Shown in pieces: positions 1 through 8,382 of a stretch of DNA of 62,746 bases. The position numbers were made by a program, and so were the translations under genes. Position 1 is the stretch's first letter. Every line of letters starts with the position of its first letter. Below the pieces are notes generated by a model that was not told where the DNA came from, did not search any database, and saw only the letters and a program-made list of their open reading frames with translations. This DNA comes from Actinomycetota bacterium (GTDB lineage Bacteria; Actinomycetota; Actinomycetes; Streptosporangiales; Streptosporangiaceae): positions 1 through 62,746 of the forward strand of contig PLRW01000247.1 in the NCBI GenBank assembly GCA_003164955.1. The letters run 5' to 3'.

Positions 1-751
1 CGGAGCCACCGGAGCCACCGGAGCCCATGCTGCTCGATCCGGAGCTTCCACCGGAACCAAAGCCAGAGCCGGCGCTCGTCTCCGTGCTGCCCGCGCCGCC
101 CTGGCCCGCCGTCCCCCCGTACCCGGAAGAATCCGGCGACCCGGAGGATCCCCCGGAGCCGGCCAGGCCGGTGGCGCCAGCCGGCGTAGACCCGGCGCCC
201 GCCGTCTGGCTGCCCGTCCCAGGTGCGGAAGGCTGCCGCGCGGCGAGGCGCCTCGGCGCCGTGTCCGTCCGCGCTGTGTCCGTCCGAGAAGGCCCGCCCC
301 GGCTGCCGCTGGATGGCGCGATGCTCTGGCTCACGAGCGGCCCGGATGCCGCCGACGCGGGCGACGGGCCGCCTGCGACGAGGTTCTGGCCAGATGCCCG
401 TGGCCCCGCGGGCATCCCATGAATCGACACCGTGGCCATCAGAACAAAAATGACCGCCGCCGCCGAAAAGAAGAGCACCGGAAGCGTGCTTCCCGCTGGG
501 TGAAGCCGGACCACGGCCGTACAGATGCGGGCCACGGCCCGTACCCGGTCCAGGCCCAGGGCCAGGGCCAGTTTCCCGGCCGGGACCCGGGGGCCATGGC
601 CCATCCGGCCGCTGTGCCGTATCCGCCGCAGCGCGGCCCGGCGTTGCTCAGGCGTCAGCCCGGGCAGAAGCGAAATGATCGTGCTCCGGCCTTCAGCGTC
701 CGCGGACGCGTGTAATCCGGGCGACAGGTCACGATAAACGATTTTGATCAC
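1..751 (-). CDS. Partial Gly/Ser-rich single-pass membrane protein (C-terminus beyond window)
   Basis: The minus strand stays open from a GTG at 751 to the window edge, so the C-terminus is missing. The GTG is preceded by AGAGG seven bases upstream; an ATG at 781 in the same frame lacks such a site. The protein starts with a short basic cytoplasmic part (an RxAALRRIRHSGR stretch), has one clear hydrophobic helix (VLFFSAAAVIFVLMATVSI, around residue 100), and continues as a long outer segment rich in Gly, Ser, Ala and Pro ending in GSGGS repeats. This layout resembles actinobacterial RsgI-like or other envelope proteins with a disordered extracellular tail. No catalytic domain is visible and the function is unknown. 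It diverges from lnt; the 206 bases between them are relatively AT-rich and probably hold both promoters. Confidence 0.6.
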   Translation of the reverse strand, partial: MIKIVYRDLSPGLHASADAEGRSTIISLLPGLTPEQRRAALRRIRHSGRMGHGPRVPAGKLALALGLDRVRAVARICTAVVRLHPAGSTLPVLFFSAAAVIFVLMATVSIHGMPAGPRASGQNLVAGGPSPASAASGPLVSQSIAPSSGSRGGPSRTDTARTDTAPRRLAARQPSAPGTGSQTAGAGSTPAGATGLAGSGGSSGSPDSSGYGGTAGQGGAGSTETSAGSGFGSGGSSGSSSMGSGGSGGS

Positions 752-945
752 AAACTGGCCTCTAATACGTGTTATAGCCATTTATAGGTGAATACACGCC
801 CCCCCACGAGGCGTTCGCGCTAAGGAATATAACACGGCGGATTGGCCTCTTCAGGACTAAGGAACTAACGGCCGAAGGTCACGTGGACGGCTTATTCCTT
901 TTGGGCAGGTAGGTCCCGTTCGCCGGCTCCGGCTCACACTCGGCT

Positions 946-959
946 ACCCTCCGAAGGGT
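946..959 (+). promoter_or_regulatory. Small hairpin overlapping the lnt start codon
   Basis: ACCCT (946-950) and AGGGT (955-959) can pair around the loop CCGA, and the GTG start of lnt (958-960) lies partly inside the right arm. No normal ribosome site precedes the GTG. The hairpin may lower translation initiation, or the message may be leaderless. The structure is short and could be chance. Confidence 0.3.
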
Positions 960-2550
960 GATATCCGCCGAGCCGTCGGCCGCATCCCGCCTGCACGGGC
1001 GCCCCGCGGACACACATCGCGGGCTGACCCTGCGCTGGGCTCTGCCGACCGCCTTGGGCGGCGGCCTCGCCCTGGCCGCGGCCTTCCCGCCGGCCGGCGT
1101 CTGGCCGCTCGCCGTGGTGGGCCCGGCGCTGCTCACCGTGGCGCTGGCAGGCCGGACCCTGCGCGGATCGTTCCTGGTCGGACTGGTCTTCGGTGTCCCG
1201 TTCTTCTTCCTCATGCTCTCCTGGGTGCTGAACGTCGCGTGGTACGCGTGGGCCGGCCTGGCGGGCGGGTCCGCGGTCATCGTGGCCGTGCTGGCGGTCG
1301 GCCAGCGGTTGCTGCTGCGGCTGCCCGGCTGGCCGGTCGCCGTCGCGGGCTGGTGGGTCGCCACGGAGGCACTGCGGGACCGCTGGCCCTGGGGTGGTTT
1401 CCCGTGGGGCAGGCTGGCCATGAGCCAGGCGTCCGCACCTAGCGCGGGCTGGGCCGCCGTAGGCGGCGCGCCGCTGCTGACGTTCCTGGTCGCACTGACC
1501 GGGGGGACGCTGGCCTGGTTCATCCTGGCCGCCATCAGCCAGGACCGGAGCGCGCGGCGGCTGGCGATCGCCGCCCTGGCGGTAGCCGCGACGGCCGGGA
1601 TCGCCGCGGCCGGGAAGGCCCTGCCGGTCGATCCGGCGGCCGGCCGCCCGGCGGCCGTGGTCGCCGCCGTGCAGGGGGACGTGCCGCACGCCCGTAATCT
1701 GCCGCAACTGCTGAACGACAGCGTGGTGACACAGAACCACGCGCAGGCCACCGCGAAGCTGGCCGCTCAGGTGAAGGCGGGGCAGCGCCCGGCCCCGGAC
1801 CTCGTGATCTGGCCGGAGAACTCGACCGACCTGGACCCGTTCTCCTACCCGGCCATCTACCAGGAGGTCTCCGGCGCGGTGAAAGCGATCGGGCGGCCCA
1901 TCCTGGTCGGGGAGGTGCTGAACAACCCCCAGCGGAACGTGGGCCAGCTCTGGCTGCCGGGCCGTGGCCCCACGACCATCTACGCCAAGCGCCAGCTCGT
2001 CCCGTTCGGCGAGGTCATTCCCGACCGCGGCCTGCTGTCGCACATCACGTCGCTGCCCGCGCTCCAGCCCATCAACTTCACGCCCGGGCACACGGCGGTG
2101 GTCTTTCACACGGGGAAGATCAGGCTGGGTGACGTCATCTGCTACGAGGTCGGTTTCGACGGGCTGGTGCGCTCGGAGGTCGCGGCCGGCGCCAACCTGC
2201 TGACCGTGCAGACCAACGACGCCGACTTCGAGGTCGACGGCCAGACCGGGGAGTCGCTGCAGCAACTGGCCATGGCGCGGCTCCGGGCCATCGAGTCCGA
2301 CCGCACCGTGATCGTCGCGTCCACGACCGGGGTCAGCGCCATCATCGCCCCGGACGGACGGCTCATCGCCCACAGCGGCACCTGGCAGCAGGCGGTGCTG
2401 GAGGCGCGGGTTCCGCTGATCACCCACCGGACCCCGGCGGACACGGTGGGCGCGTGGCCGGAGTACATCATCGTCGCCCTGACCGTGGCGGCGCTGGTCG
2501 TGGCGCTGCTCGCGGCGGCGGGCCGGCGGAAAGCTCTGCGTACCGCCTGA
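958..2550 (+). CDS. lnt: Apolipoprotein N-acyltransferase
   Basis: This 530-residue membrane enzyme is expected to transfer an acyl chain from phospholipid to the N-terminal cysteine of lipoproteins. The N-terminal half (about residues 25-225) holds six or more hydrophobic helices, followed by a nitrilase-type hydrolase domain (about 230-490) and a last helix near 500-520. The Glu-Lys-Cys triad is visible: E287 in WPENS, K344 in YAKRQLVPFGE and C395 in VICYE. Length and order fit the family. The GTG at 958 is the only plausible start; no later in-frame start precedes the first helix. The next gene encodes a lipoprotein, a likely substrate. Actinobacteria often fuse or pair Lnt with polyprenol-phosphate mannose synthase; none is adjacent here. 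Confidence 0.93.
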   Translation: MISAEPSAASRLHGRPADTHRGLTLRWALPTALGGGLALAAAFPPAGVWPLAVVGPALLTVALAGRTLRGSFLVGLVFGVPFFFLMLSWVLNVAWYAWAGLAGGSAVIVAVLAVGQRLLLRLPGWPVAVAGWWVATEALRDRWPWGGFPWGRLAMSQASAPSAGWAAVGGAPLLTFLVALTGGTLAWFILAAISQDRSARRLAIAALAVAATAGIAAAGKALPVDPAAGRPAAVVAAVQGDVPHARNLPQLLNDSVVTQNHAQATAKLAAQVKAGQRPAPDLVIWPENSTDLDPFSYPAIYQEVSGAVKAIGRPILVGEVLNNPQRNVGQLWLPGRGPTTIYAKRQLVPFGEVIPDRGLLSHITSLPALQPINFTPGHTAVVFHTGKIRLGDVICYEVGFDGLVRSEVAAGANLLTVQTNDADFEVDGQTGESLQQLAMARLRAIESDRTVIVASTTGVSAIIAPDGRLIAHSGTWQQAVLEARVPLITHRTPADTVGAWPEYIIVALTVAALVVALLAAAGRRKALRTA

Positions 2551-2628
2551 TCGGGCCGTCGCGCCATCCGGAAGGTAGCCTGTGCACGGACATGGGGGTC
2601 GTCGGCACGTGCGGCAGAGAGGATCACC

Positions 2629-3951
2629 GTGCAGGGCAGTGAGGGCACGCCAGGCAGTAGGGGTACGCCAGGGAAGCGGCTACGCCGGCCGGCGGGCATG
2701 GCCATGGTCGCGGTACTGGTCCTGCTCGTGGCGGCGTGCTCATCCGGAGGACATACCACCCAGAGCGCGCAAAACGCGGCGAAGGCCAAGGCCGCGACGG
2801 CCGCCGCCGATGTCAAGATCACGCCGGCGAACGGGGCCGCGGATGCCGACCCGTCCGCCGGGATCACCGTCACCGCGGTCCACGGCACGCTGAAGAACGT
2901 GTCTGTGCACACCCCGGCCGGGGCGGTGACCGGAAGCCTCAGCCCGGGCGGCAAGGCCTGGCACAGCCAGTGGGCGCTGGCCATCAGCCAGAGCTACACG
3001 GTGACCGCCACGGCCAGCGAGGGCGGCCAGAACGTGACCACGGCGAGCAGCTTCCGCACACTGACCCCCCGCAGTGAGTTCCAGACCCAGATCTTCGAGG
3101 GCTACCAGCAGACGTACGGGGTCGGTATGCCGATCATGCTGACCTTCAGCCAGCCGATCACCAACCGGGCGGCGGTCGAGCGCTCGCTGCAGCTGACGAC
3201 CTCCAAGCCGGTGGTGGGCGCGTGGTCCTGGGACGGCAGCGAGCACCTTGACTTCCGGCCGCAGACCTACTGGCCGGCCAACACGCAGGTCAGCATCGAC
3301 GCGCACCTGAACGGGGTGGAGGGGGCCAGCGGGGTGTACGCCACCGAGGACCTGACGCAGAGCTTCACCATCGGCGCGTCGGTGATCGCCGTGGCCAGCA
3401 CGACGAGTCACCAAACGCAGATCTACTACAACGGCGCGCTCAAGTACGACTGGCCGATCAGCACGGGCAAGGCCAGCACGGCCACCCCGAACGGCACCTA
3501 CCTGACGATCGAGAAGGAGAACCCGGTCCGCATGATCGGCGGCACGCCGGGCACTGCGGGCTACTACAACGAACTGGTCCCGTGGTCGGTGCGGTTCACC
3601 TTCAGCGGGGACTACTACCACGACGCGCCCTGGTCGGTGGGCTCACAGGGCTACACCAACGTCAGCCACGGCTGCGTCAACCTGTCACCCGCCGACGCCC
3701 AGACGTACTACGACCTCGCGGTGCCCGGCGATCCCATCACGGTCACCGGCAGCACCAAGGCCGGGGAATGGGACGACGGCTGGACGGAATGGTTCCTGTC
3801 GTGGTCGCAGTTCGTGAAGGGGAGCGCCCTGCACGAGGCGGTCAAGGCGGGCCCGGACGGGAGTTCTTTCGTGGATTCCGCGGCGCTGCCCGCCTCCACC
3901 GGCAGCTCCCCGCTCCAGGCTCCGGCCCCGGACAACTGGATGTCGAGCTAG
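2629..3951 (+). CDS. Lipoprotein L,D-transpeptidase (YkuD domain with Ig-like domains)
   Basis: This 440-residue exported enzyme is expected to make 3-3 cross-links in peptidoglycan or attach proteins to it. The GTG start follows GAGAGGA by five bases. Residues 17-37 form a lipoprotein signal ending in a lipobox (LVAAC, Cys37), so the mature protein should be anchored outside the membrane. Two Ig-like beta domains (about 55-265) precede the catalytic YkuD domain, the layout of mycobacterial LdtMt2. The active-site motif SHGCVNL is intact with Cys349. A Ser/Ala/Pro tail ends the protein. It lies 78 bases after lnt in the same direction and may share its transcript. A decayed copy of its tail lies immediately downstream. 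Confidence 0.93.
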   Translation: MQGSEGTPGSRGTPGKRLRRPAGMAMVAVLVLLVAACSSGGHTTQSAQNAAKAKAATAAADVKITPANGAADADPSAGITVTAVHGTLKNVSVHTPAGAVTGSLSPGGKAWHSQWALAISQSYTVTATASEGGQNVTTASSFRTLTPRSEFQTQIFEGYQQTYGVGMPIMLTFSQPITNRAAVERSLQLTTSKPVVGAWSWDGSEHLDFRPQTYWPANTQVSIDAHLNGVEGASGVYATEDLTQSFTIGASVIAVASTTSHQTQIYYNGALKYDWPISTGKASTATPNGTYLTIEKENPVRMIGGTPGTAGYYNELVPWSVRFTFSGDYYHDAPWSVGSQGYTNVSHGCVNLSPADAQTYYDLAVPGDPITVTGSTKAGEWDDGWTEWFLSWSQFVKGSALHEAVKAGPDGSSFVDSAALPASTGSSPLQAPAPDNWMSS

Positions 3952-3975
3952 CTCCCCCTAGGTCCCCGGGGGAGC
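3951..3975 (+). terminator. Hairpin after the L,D-transpeptidase gene
   Basis: GCTCCCCC (3951-3958) and GGGGGAGC (3968-3975) form a perfect eight-pair stem that begins at the last base of the stop codon. There is no T-run, as is usual in high-GC actinobacteria. Confidence 0.5.
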
Positions 3976-3992
3976 AGTACCTCCGGGGCGGC

Positions 3993-4118
3993 GCGCTGCA
4001 CTAGGCCGTCCAGGCCGGCCCGGACGGCAGCACGTTCGTTAATCCCTCGTCGCTGGCCGCCTCCACCGCGACCGCGCCGCCGGGGACCGCGCCGGCCGGC
4101 CACGCATCCGCTGGATAA
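3993..4118 (+). pseudogene. Decayed duplicate of the L,D-transpeptidase C-terminal tail
   Basis: Reading from 3993 gives ALH, a TAG stop, then AVQAGPDGSTFVNPSSLAAS up to a TAA at 4116-4118. This lines up with the ALHEAVKAGPDGSSFVDSAA tail of the preceding transpeptidase: the TAG (4002-4004) replaces the GAG for Glu, and 13 of the next 20 residues match. No catalytic domain remains. It is best explained as the 3' end of a tandem duplicate whose body was deleted. It has no start codon of its own and is not expected to be translated. Confidence 0.65.
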
Positions 4119-4202
4119 GCACGCGGGCAGGAGCAAGGCACGGACGAGGACACGGGCAAGGAGCAAGGCAAGGACACGGACACGGGCCCCGGGAAACGCG
4201 AT

Positions 4203-4230
4203 GGCGCCCCCGGGATGTCCCGGGGGCGCC
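4203..4230. terminator. Strong hairpin between convergent genes
   Basis: GGCGCCCCCGGGA (4203-4215) and TCCCGGGGGCGCC (4218-4230) are perfect 13-base inverted arms separated by two bases. It lies between the plus-strand transpeptidase region and the minus-strand gene ending at 4293, so it can serve both directions. Confidence 0.75.
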
Positions 4231-4292
4231 AGAGCCGGAGGTGGCCCGCGGCTAGGCCGCTAACGGCCCGCTACGGTCAGGATCAGGCGCAG

Positions 4293-5786
4293 TCAGGCAC
4301 CGGAGGGGTCCTGGACCTGATGGTGCGAGCGCCCCCATCGATGCCACGGCCACGACCCTCCGCCCCCGCTGTTCTTGACCGTCTGCGAGGTGGTGTTGAA
4401 GGTGGCCGCAACGGCCGCGCCGCCACCGTCCAGAGTGACCGTGACCGGGTTGGCCAGGCCAAAGTTCTGGCAGTTCAGGTTGGTGAACGACATCGCGAGC
4501 CGGTTGGCCATGAACGTGAACAGGTTGTTGCCCACGCCCGGGACGGGGGAGCCGTCCGTGGCCAGCAGGTCCTGGTTCTTGGCCAGGAACTGGGTCTGAA
4601 GATTGCTGATGTTCTGGCAGAACATGGCCGGGGTGCTGCTGGACGTCCACCAGGAAACCGGTGCCTGCCCGACGTTCGCCCGGTACAGGTCGGTCTTGGC
4701 CACGTTGAAGTTTCCGTTGACCAGAACCATCTCGTCGTTCTCCGGCACCAGGGCGATCGGGGCCTTCTGGTTCTTGTTCGCGGACAGCTCGTCCAGCGCC
4801 TGCGAGGTACCCAGCGCGCCGGACTGGGACAGGTCGGGCGCCTCGAACGGCGTGCAGCCCAGGGTCGGGTCGACGAAGGCGTCGAGCAACAGGTTGTCAC
4901 TGCCGTTGTTGATCGGCTCGGCGCCGGCCAGCGCGGCCTTGTTCGCCGCGTCGAACTGTGCCGTCTGGCCGTTGCCGGTCAGCAGGTACGTCGAGGTCAC
5001 ATTGTCGCTCGGGTCCTGGTCGACCAGGTCGAACGACCGCGTGGACGGGCAGGCCTGCCCGGTCTTGGGTGAGGTGCCGAGGGCCGGGACCTTCAGCCGG
5101 CCGATCCACTCGTCCCAGTAAGCCGTGGCAAAGAACTGGGTGCCGTTGCAGAAGGACACCTGGCCGAAGATCGAGCCGTTCAGCCCGTTGGCGCAATGAC
5201 CCTCGCGCAGGGCGTCCGGCGTCGCCCCCACCTGGGTGAGGTTGGTGCCGTTGAAACCGAAGTCGATGGTGACGACCGCATCCCGCGGGAGCGCGGGCAC
5301 GACCGGGGCCGCGGCCGGCTGCGTGCCCTCGGTGATGACCAGCGGCTCGTAGACCGACAGTTTCCCGGTGGCCGGGTCGAGGATCGTCGCCTGGACGAAC
5401 GCGCCCAGGTTGGCGAAGTTGGCCATGTTGCACCCGGACTGCTGTGGCGAAGCGCCGTTGGTCCCGGTGAGCTGGTACGGCGTAGCCAGGCCCCCGGCGG
5501 TGAGCGGATTCGCCGGGACGATGATGTCGCAGTTCACGTTCGCCGCCGCCGTCACGGGCGCCGTAGCCGTCGGGGTCGGGGATGCACTCACGGAGGGGCT
5601 GGCCGAGGGCGCCGCCGAAGCATTATCGCCCGCCGCTTGCTGGATGGCCGTGTGCTGCGGTCCCCCCGAAAGGGCGAGCATGACGCCCAGCGTCAGGCCC
5701 AGCGCCATAGGGATGGCAAGCGGGACCGCCCATCGCGCCGCGCGACTGCGCGGCCGACGCCAAGCGGACCGGCGCCCAGTTGGCAT
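4293..5786 (-). CDS. Secreted protein of unknown function
   Basis: This 497-residue protein starts at an ATG six bases after GGAGGTGG. The N-terminus is strongly basic (RRSAWRRPRSRAARW) followed by one hydrophobic helix (about 20-40), then a Ser/Pro/Thr-rich linker (about 50-80), so it is exported as a signal peptide or anchor protein. The exterior part (85-470) is rich in Asn, Thr and Gly with about eight cysteines that could form disulfides (NCDII, SGCNM, GHCANG, SFCNG, QACPS, LGCTP, MFCQN, LNCQN). No known catalytic motif was recognised. The tail is Gly-, Trp- and His-rich (GGGGSWPWHRWGRSHH). It is flanked by a strong terminator downstream and a long AT-richer promoter region upstream. Confidence 0.75.
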   Translation of the reverse strand: MPTGRRSAWRRPRSRAARWAVPLAIPMALGLTLGVMLALSGGPQHTAIQQAAGDNASAAPSASPSVSASPTPTATAPVTAAANVNCDIIVPANPLTAGGLATPYQLTGTNGASPQQSGCNMANFANLGAFVQATILDPATGKLSVYEPLVITEGTQPAAAPVVPALPRDAVVTIDFGFNGTNLTQVGATPDALREGHCANGLNGSIFGQVSFCNGTQFFATAYWDEWIGRLKVPALGTSPKTGQACPSTRSFDLVDQDPSDNVTSTYLLTGNGQTAQFDAANKAALAGAEPINNGSDNLLLDAFVDPTLGCTPFEAPDLSQSGALGTSQALDELSANKNQKAPIALVPENDEMVLVNGNFNVAKTDLYRANVGQAPVSWWTSSSTPAMFCQNISNLQTQFLAKNQDLLATDGSPVPGVGNNLFTFMANRLAMSFTNLNCQNFGLANPVTVTLDGGGAAVAATFNTTSQTVKNSGGGGSWPWHRWGRSHHQVQDPSGA

Positions 5787-6821
5787 GTATCCACCTCCGT
5801 GTTGACCTGTGAAGCTCTCGGTGGATCACCGTAGTGCCGTGGATCAGCCAACATGTAGCAAATCTGAAAGATTTACTCATTGTCCGCTTTCGGCCCGAGT
5901 GGGACCAAAGTCGCAAGCAACTTATTACGGGCTTCTTACGTCGCAGTTCAGCGGCGTGATCACGGCGAGATAGCCTCGTGATAGACGGCCCGGGCCCCAC
6001 CGCCCGGCCTTCCCGACAGCCTTTATGGCACGATCCGTTATCCGCTGGATAACGGATCGTGACCAGATTCCGGGCCCGCCCCGGGCGGGCTCCGGCGGCA
6101 CGGCCCGGGTCCCGGCCGAGGGGCGGCAGGCGGCTGATGCCGCGGCCGGCGGCCCGCGAGCGATCGCTGCGATCAGCGCCGTTATGCCCCGGCGCCACCC
6201 CCGGCGCCACCCCCGGACCTGAAAGGATCGCGGAGCGTCGCCGTCCTATGAGCGCCACATCGCTGTGCATAGTCCCGCCCAGGCCCGTTTCGGCACATCA
6301 TGATCTCGCTGGCCGTTGACCGGAAAGCATACGGTCACCGTCTGTGTGCATTAAATACGCACCCCGTAATGACGTCGGGCAGGCCATTAATTGCCGGTCT
6401 AAATGACTGACAGAAATGGCTCTCGGTGTCATTGGGGGCCAGGCGCCCGCACGCCGGCGTCTGGCCCGGAGCCGGGGAGCGCCGCGGCCGGCACACCCCG
6501 TGCGGTAACGCGGAGGCATGAAATGCGGGCACGCCGGGCACCCTGGTAGACAGGTCAGCGAGGTGGAAGGGGTGGCCAGATGCGGAAAAAAGGGCGATCG
6601 CACGCCAGCCGGGGATATAACCTGTGCCGTAGCGCGCCAGTATCGACGTGGCGCCGACGCCCACCAGGCACTCGTCCTCCCAAACCAGTCACATCGGCCC
6701 CGGCAGCAGGCTCAGAGGCGGCATCGCCGCGCTCATGGCACCCGGCCCGTGGAACTGTGTCTCAACCGTTACTGGTCTTTGATGTACTCGGCGTTTGGCT
6801 GAGGGAGCGAGGAGAAGGCGC
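5787..6821. other. 1-kb gene-poor intergenic region
   Basis: I see no convincing gene here. Short open frames on both strands (for example 6298-6664 minus and 6518-6900 plus) lack domain-like composition. The first 180 bases are AT-richer and probably carry the promoter of the minus-strand secreted-protein gene. The region holds a perfect palindrome at 6029-6061 and a two-copy direct repeat CCGGCGCCACCC around 6188-6212. Before the next gene, 6520-6820 is GC-rich without recognisable signals apart from the ribosome site of the next gene. Confidence 0.5.
6029..6061. promoter_or_regulatory. Perfect 33-base palindrome, possible operator
   Basis: CACGATCCGTTATCC (6029-6043) and GGATAACGGATCGTG (6047-6061) are perfect 15-base inverted arms around GCT. 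It lies about 240 bases upstream of the start of the minus-strand secreted-protein gene. Arms this long and AT-balanced are more typical of a dimeric repressor site or a resolved terminator than of chance. No regulator gene is adjacent. Confidence 0.5.
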
Positions 6822-8063
6822 GTGTCGTATTCGGATTGGTTCCGCCGCCCGGCATCGGGACGGGGAGCCGGCCGCCCGCGTGCGAGGAAGCCCATACTAA
6901 TTACGGTCGTATCGGCTGTCCTCGTCGTCCTGGCTGGCGTCGCCGTTCTACTGGTCACGCCAGGGAAGGCAACGCTGAACGCCACGTCGGTCGCGGCCTC
7001 ACGCCAGGACGGGCAGGCCGGCGGGACCAAGCCTGCGCACGCACAGTCCGCCCCCGCGCTTCAGGTGACCTCGGTCACCCCCGGCTCCAGCTCACGCAGC
7101 GTGAACGGGATCAGCCCGATCCAGGTCGGGTTCTCGGCGCCGCTGGCGCAGAACTCACCGCTGCCCCGGCTGTCCCCCTCGGTGGCCGGTTCCTGGAAGG
7201 TCGCCGGCACGTCAGCCACCTTCACCCCGGCGGCCGGATTCCCGGAGGACACCACGGTGACGCTCACCATCCCGGGCGGCTCGTCCGGGATGCGCTCGGC
7301 GGCCGGGGCCAAGTCGGGCGCGGGCGGTTACCTGACGTCGGGGTTCACCCGGAGCTTCAGCACCGGTTCGTACTCCACCCTCCGGCTTGAGCAACTGCTG
7401 GCCCAGCTTGGTTACCTGCCGCTGACCTGGACGCCGACCGGGACCGCGATCCAGCCTTCGGACACGGCCGGTCAGCTGGCCGCCGCGTACAACCCGCCGT
7501 CCGGCAGCTTCGGCTGGCAGAGCGGCTACCCCTCGGTGCTGCACAGCCTCTGGTCGGAAGGGTCGGGCAACCTCATCGTCATCGGCGCGGTCCGGGCCTT
7601 CGAGTCGGAAGAGGGCCTGACGATGGACGGCGTGGCGGGACCGGAGGTGTGGTCCTATCTGCTCAAGGCGGTGGCCGACGGGCACAGTAACGGCAACGGG
7701 TATACCTACGCGCTGGCCAGCAAGTCGCTGCCCGAGACGCTGACCATCTGGCACGACGGCCGTCAGGTGATGCAAACCCCCGCCAACACCGGGATCCCGG
7801 CGGCGCCGACCGTGGACGGGACCTTCCCGGTCTACGAGAAGCTGCAGTTCCAGATCATGAAGGGCACCAACCCCGACGGCAGCAAGTACGCCGACCCGGT
7901 CTACTGGATCTCGTACTTCAACGGCGGGGACGCGGTGCACTACTTCGACCGCGGGTCTTACGGCTGGCCGCAGAGCCTCGGCTGCGTGGAGCTGCCCCAG
8001 AGCTCCGCCCAGACCGCCTACGGGTACCTGAGCTACGGGAGCCTGGTCACCGTCGCCGGCTGA
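6822..8063 (+). CDS. L,D-transpeptidase-like protein with variant SLGCVEL active site
   Basis: This 413-residue envelope protein probably acts on peptidoglycan. The GTG at 6822 follows AGGAG by seven bases and is preferred to an upstream in-frame TTG at 6795. A basic N-terminus and one helix (about 24-46) make it a membrane-anchored or secreted protein. An Ig-like domain (about 75-180), a peptidoglycan-binding-like region (about 190-290, with GLTMDGVAGPEVW) and a C-terminal YkuD-type domain (about 300-413) follow. The catalytic motif reads SLGCVEL with Cys388, where most family members have SHGCVN, so the His before the Gly is Leu. A His-containing strand (AVHYFDRGSYGWPQ) precedes it. It may be a distinct active subfamily or a weakened enzyme. 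Confidence 0.85.
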   Translation: MSYSDWFRRPASGRGAGRPRARKPILITVVSAVLVVLAGVAVLLVTPGKATLNATSVAASRQDGQAGGTKPAHAQSAPALQVTSVTPGSSSRSVNGISPIQVGFSAPLAQNSPLPRLSPSVAGSWKVAGTSATFTPAAGFPEDTTVTLTIPGGSSGMRSAAGAKSGAGGYLTSGFTRSFSTGSYSTLRLEQLLAQLGYLPLTWTPTGTAIQPSDTAGQLAAAYNPPSGSFGWQSGYPSVLHSLWSEGSGNLIVIGAVRAFESEEGLTMDGVAGPEVWSYLLKAVADGHSNGNGYTYALASKSLPETLTIWHDGRQVMQTPANTGIPAAPTVDGTFPVYEKLQFQIMKGTNPDGSKYADPVYWISYFNGGDAVHYFDRGSYGWPQSLGCVELPQSSAQTAYGYLSYGSLVTVAG

Positions 8064-8069
8064 GCAGCG

Positions 8070-8110
8070 GGCCCCCTGAGGCCCCAGGTCCCCTCTGGGC
8101 CTCAGGGGCC
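8070..8110 (+). terminator. Hairpin after the second L,D-transpeptidase
   Basis: GGCCCCCTGAGGCCC (8070-8084 approx.) pairs with GGGCCTCAGGGGCC (8097-8110) with one bulged C, seven bases after the TGA stop. Confidence 0.7.
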
Positions 8111-8153
8111 GAAGGAGCGCGCTGGAGCGGCCCAGCGGGCCCGGGGCGGAACG

Positions 8154-8382
8154 GTTAACCCGAAGTTACTTGGCGGTGGCACGCCACTCGCGGCGCTGAC
8201 CTGGGCCATCGCGAGCTCGAAGGTCATGTCTTCTGGCTACATGGTCTGACCAGCGCAAATTTCCATCACGGTAGCCGGTCATGGTCGCGAATTTTCTGTG
8301 CAGAAAAACCTTGCCCTGTTCAGCGTTATCGCAGGTCAGGGGCCTGGATATCTACACATAGTGACGGTAACTTCGGGTTAAC
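8154..8382. repeat. 229-bp segment bounded by 16-base inverted repeats
   Basis: GTTAACCCGAAGTTAC (8154-8169) recurs exactly inverted as GTAACTTCGGGTTAAC (8367-8382). The enclosed bases are clearly AT-richer than the neighbours and contain a small hairpin TTTTCTG-TG-CAGAAAA (8292-8307). The right arm overlaps the stop codon (TAA, 8378-8380) of the minus-strand DUF2064 gene. The layout fits a MITE-like non-coding element, but no target-site duplication is evident. The arms could instead be two regulatory or transcript-end sites. Confidence 0.45.

Noticed and set aside
934..2427. Long minus-strand open frame (497 residues) opposite lnt
   Set aside because: It is the antisense shadow of a GC-rich gene; composition is Arg/Gly/His-rich and no domain is visible, while the plus strand encodes a complete Lnt.
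6518..6900. Possible small genes in the region before the second L,D-transpeptidase
   Set aside because: Two overlapping frames have low-complexity Arg/Pro-rich translations and poor start contexts; I could not support either.
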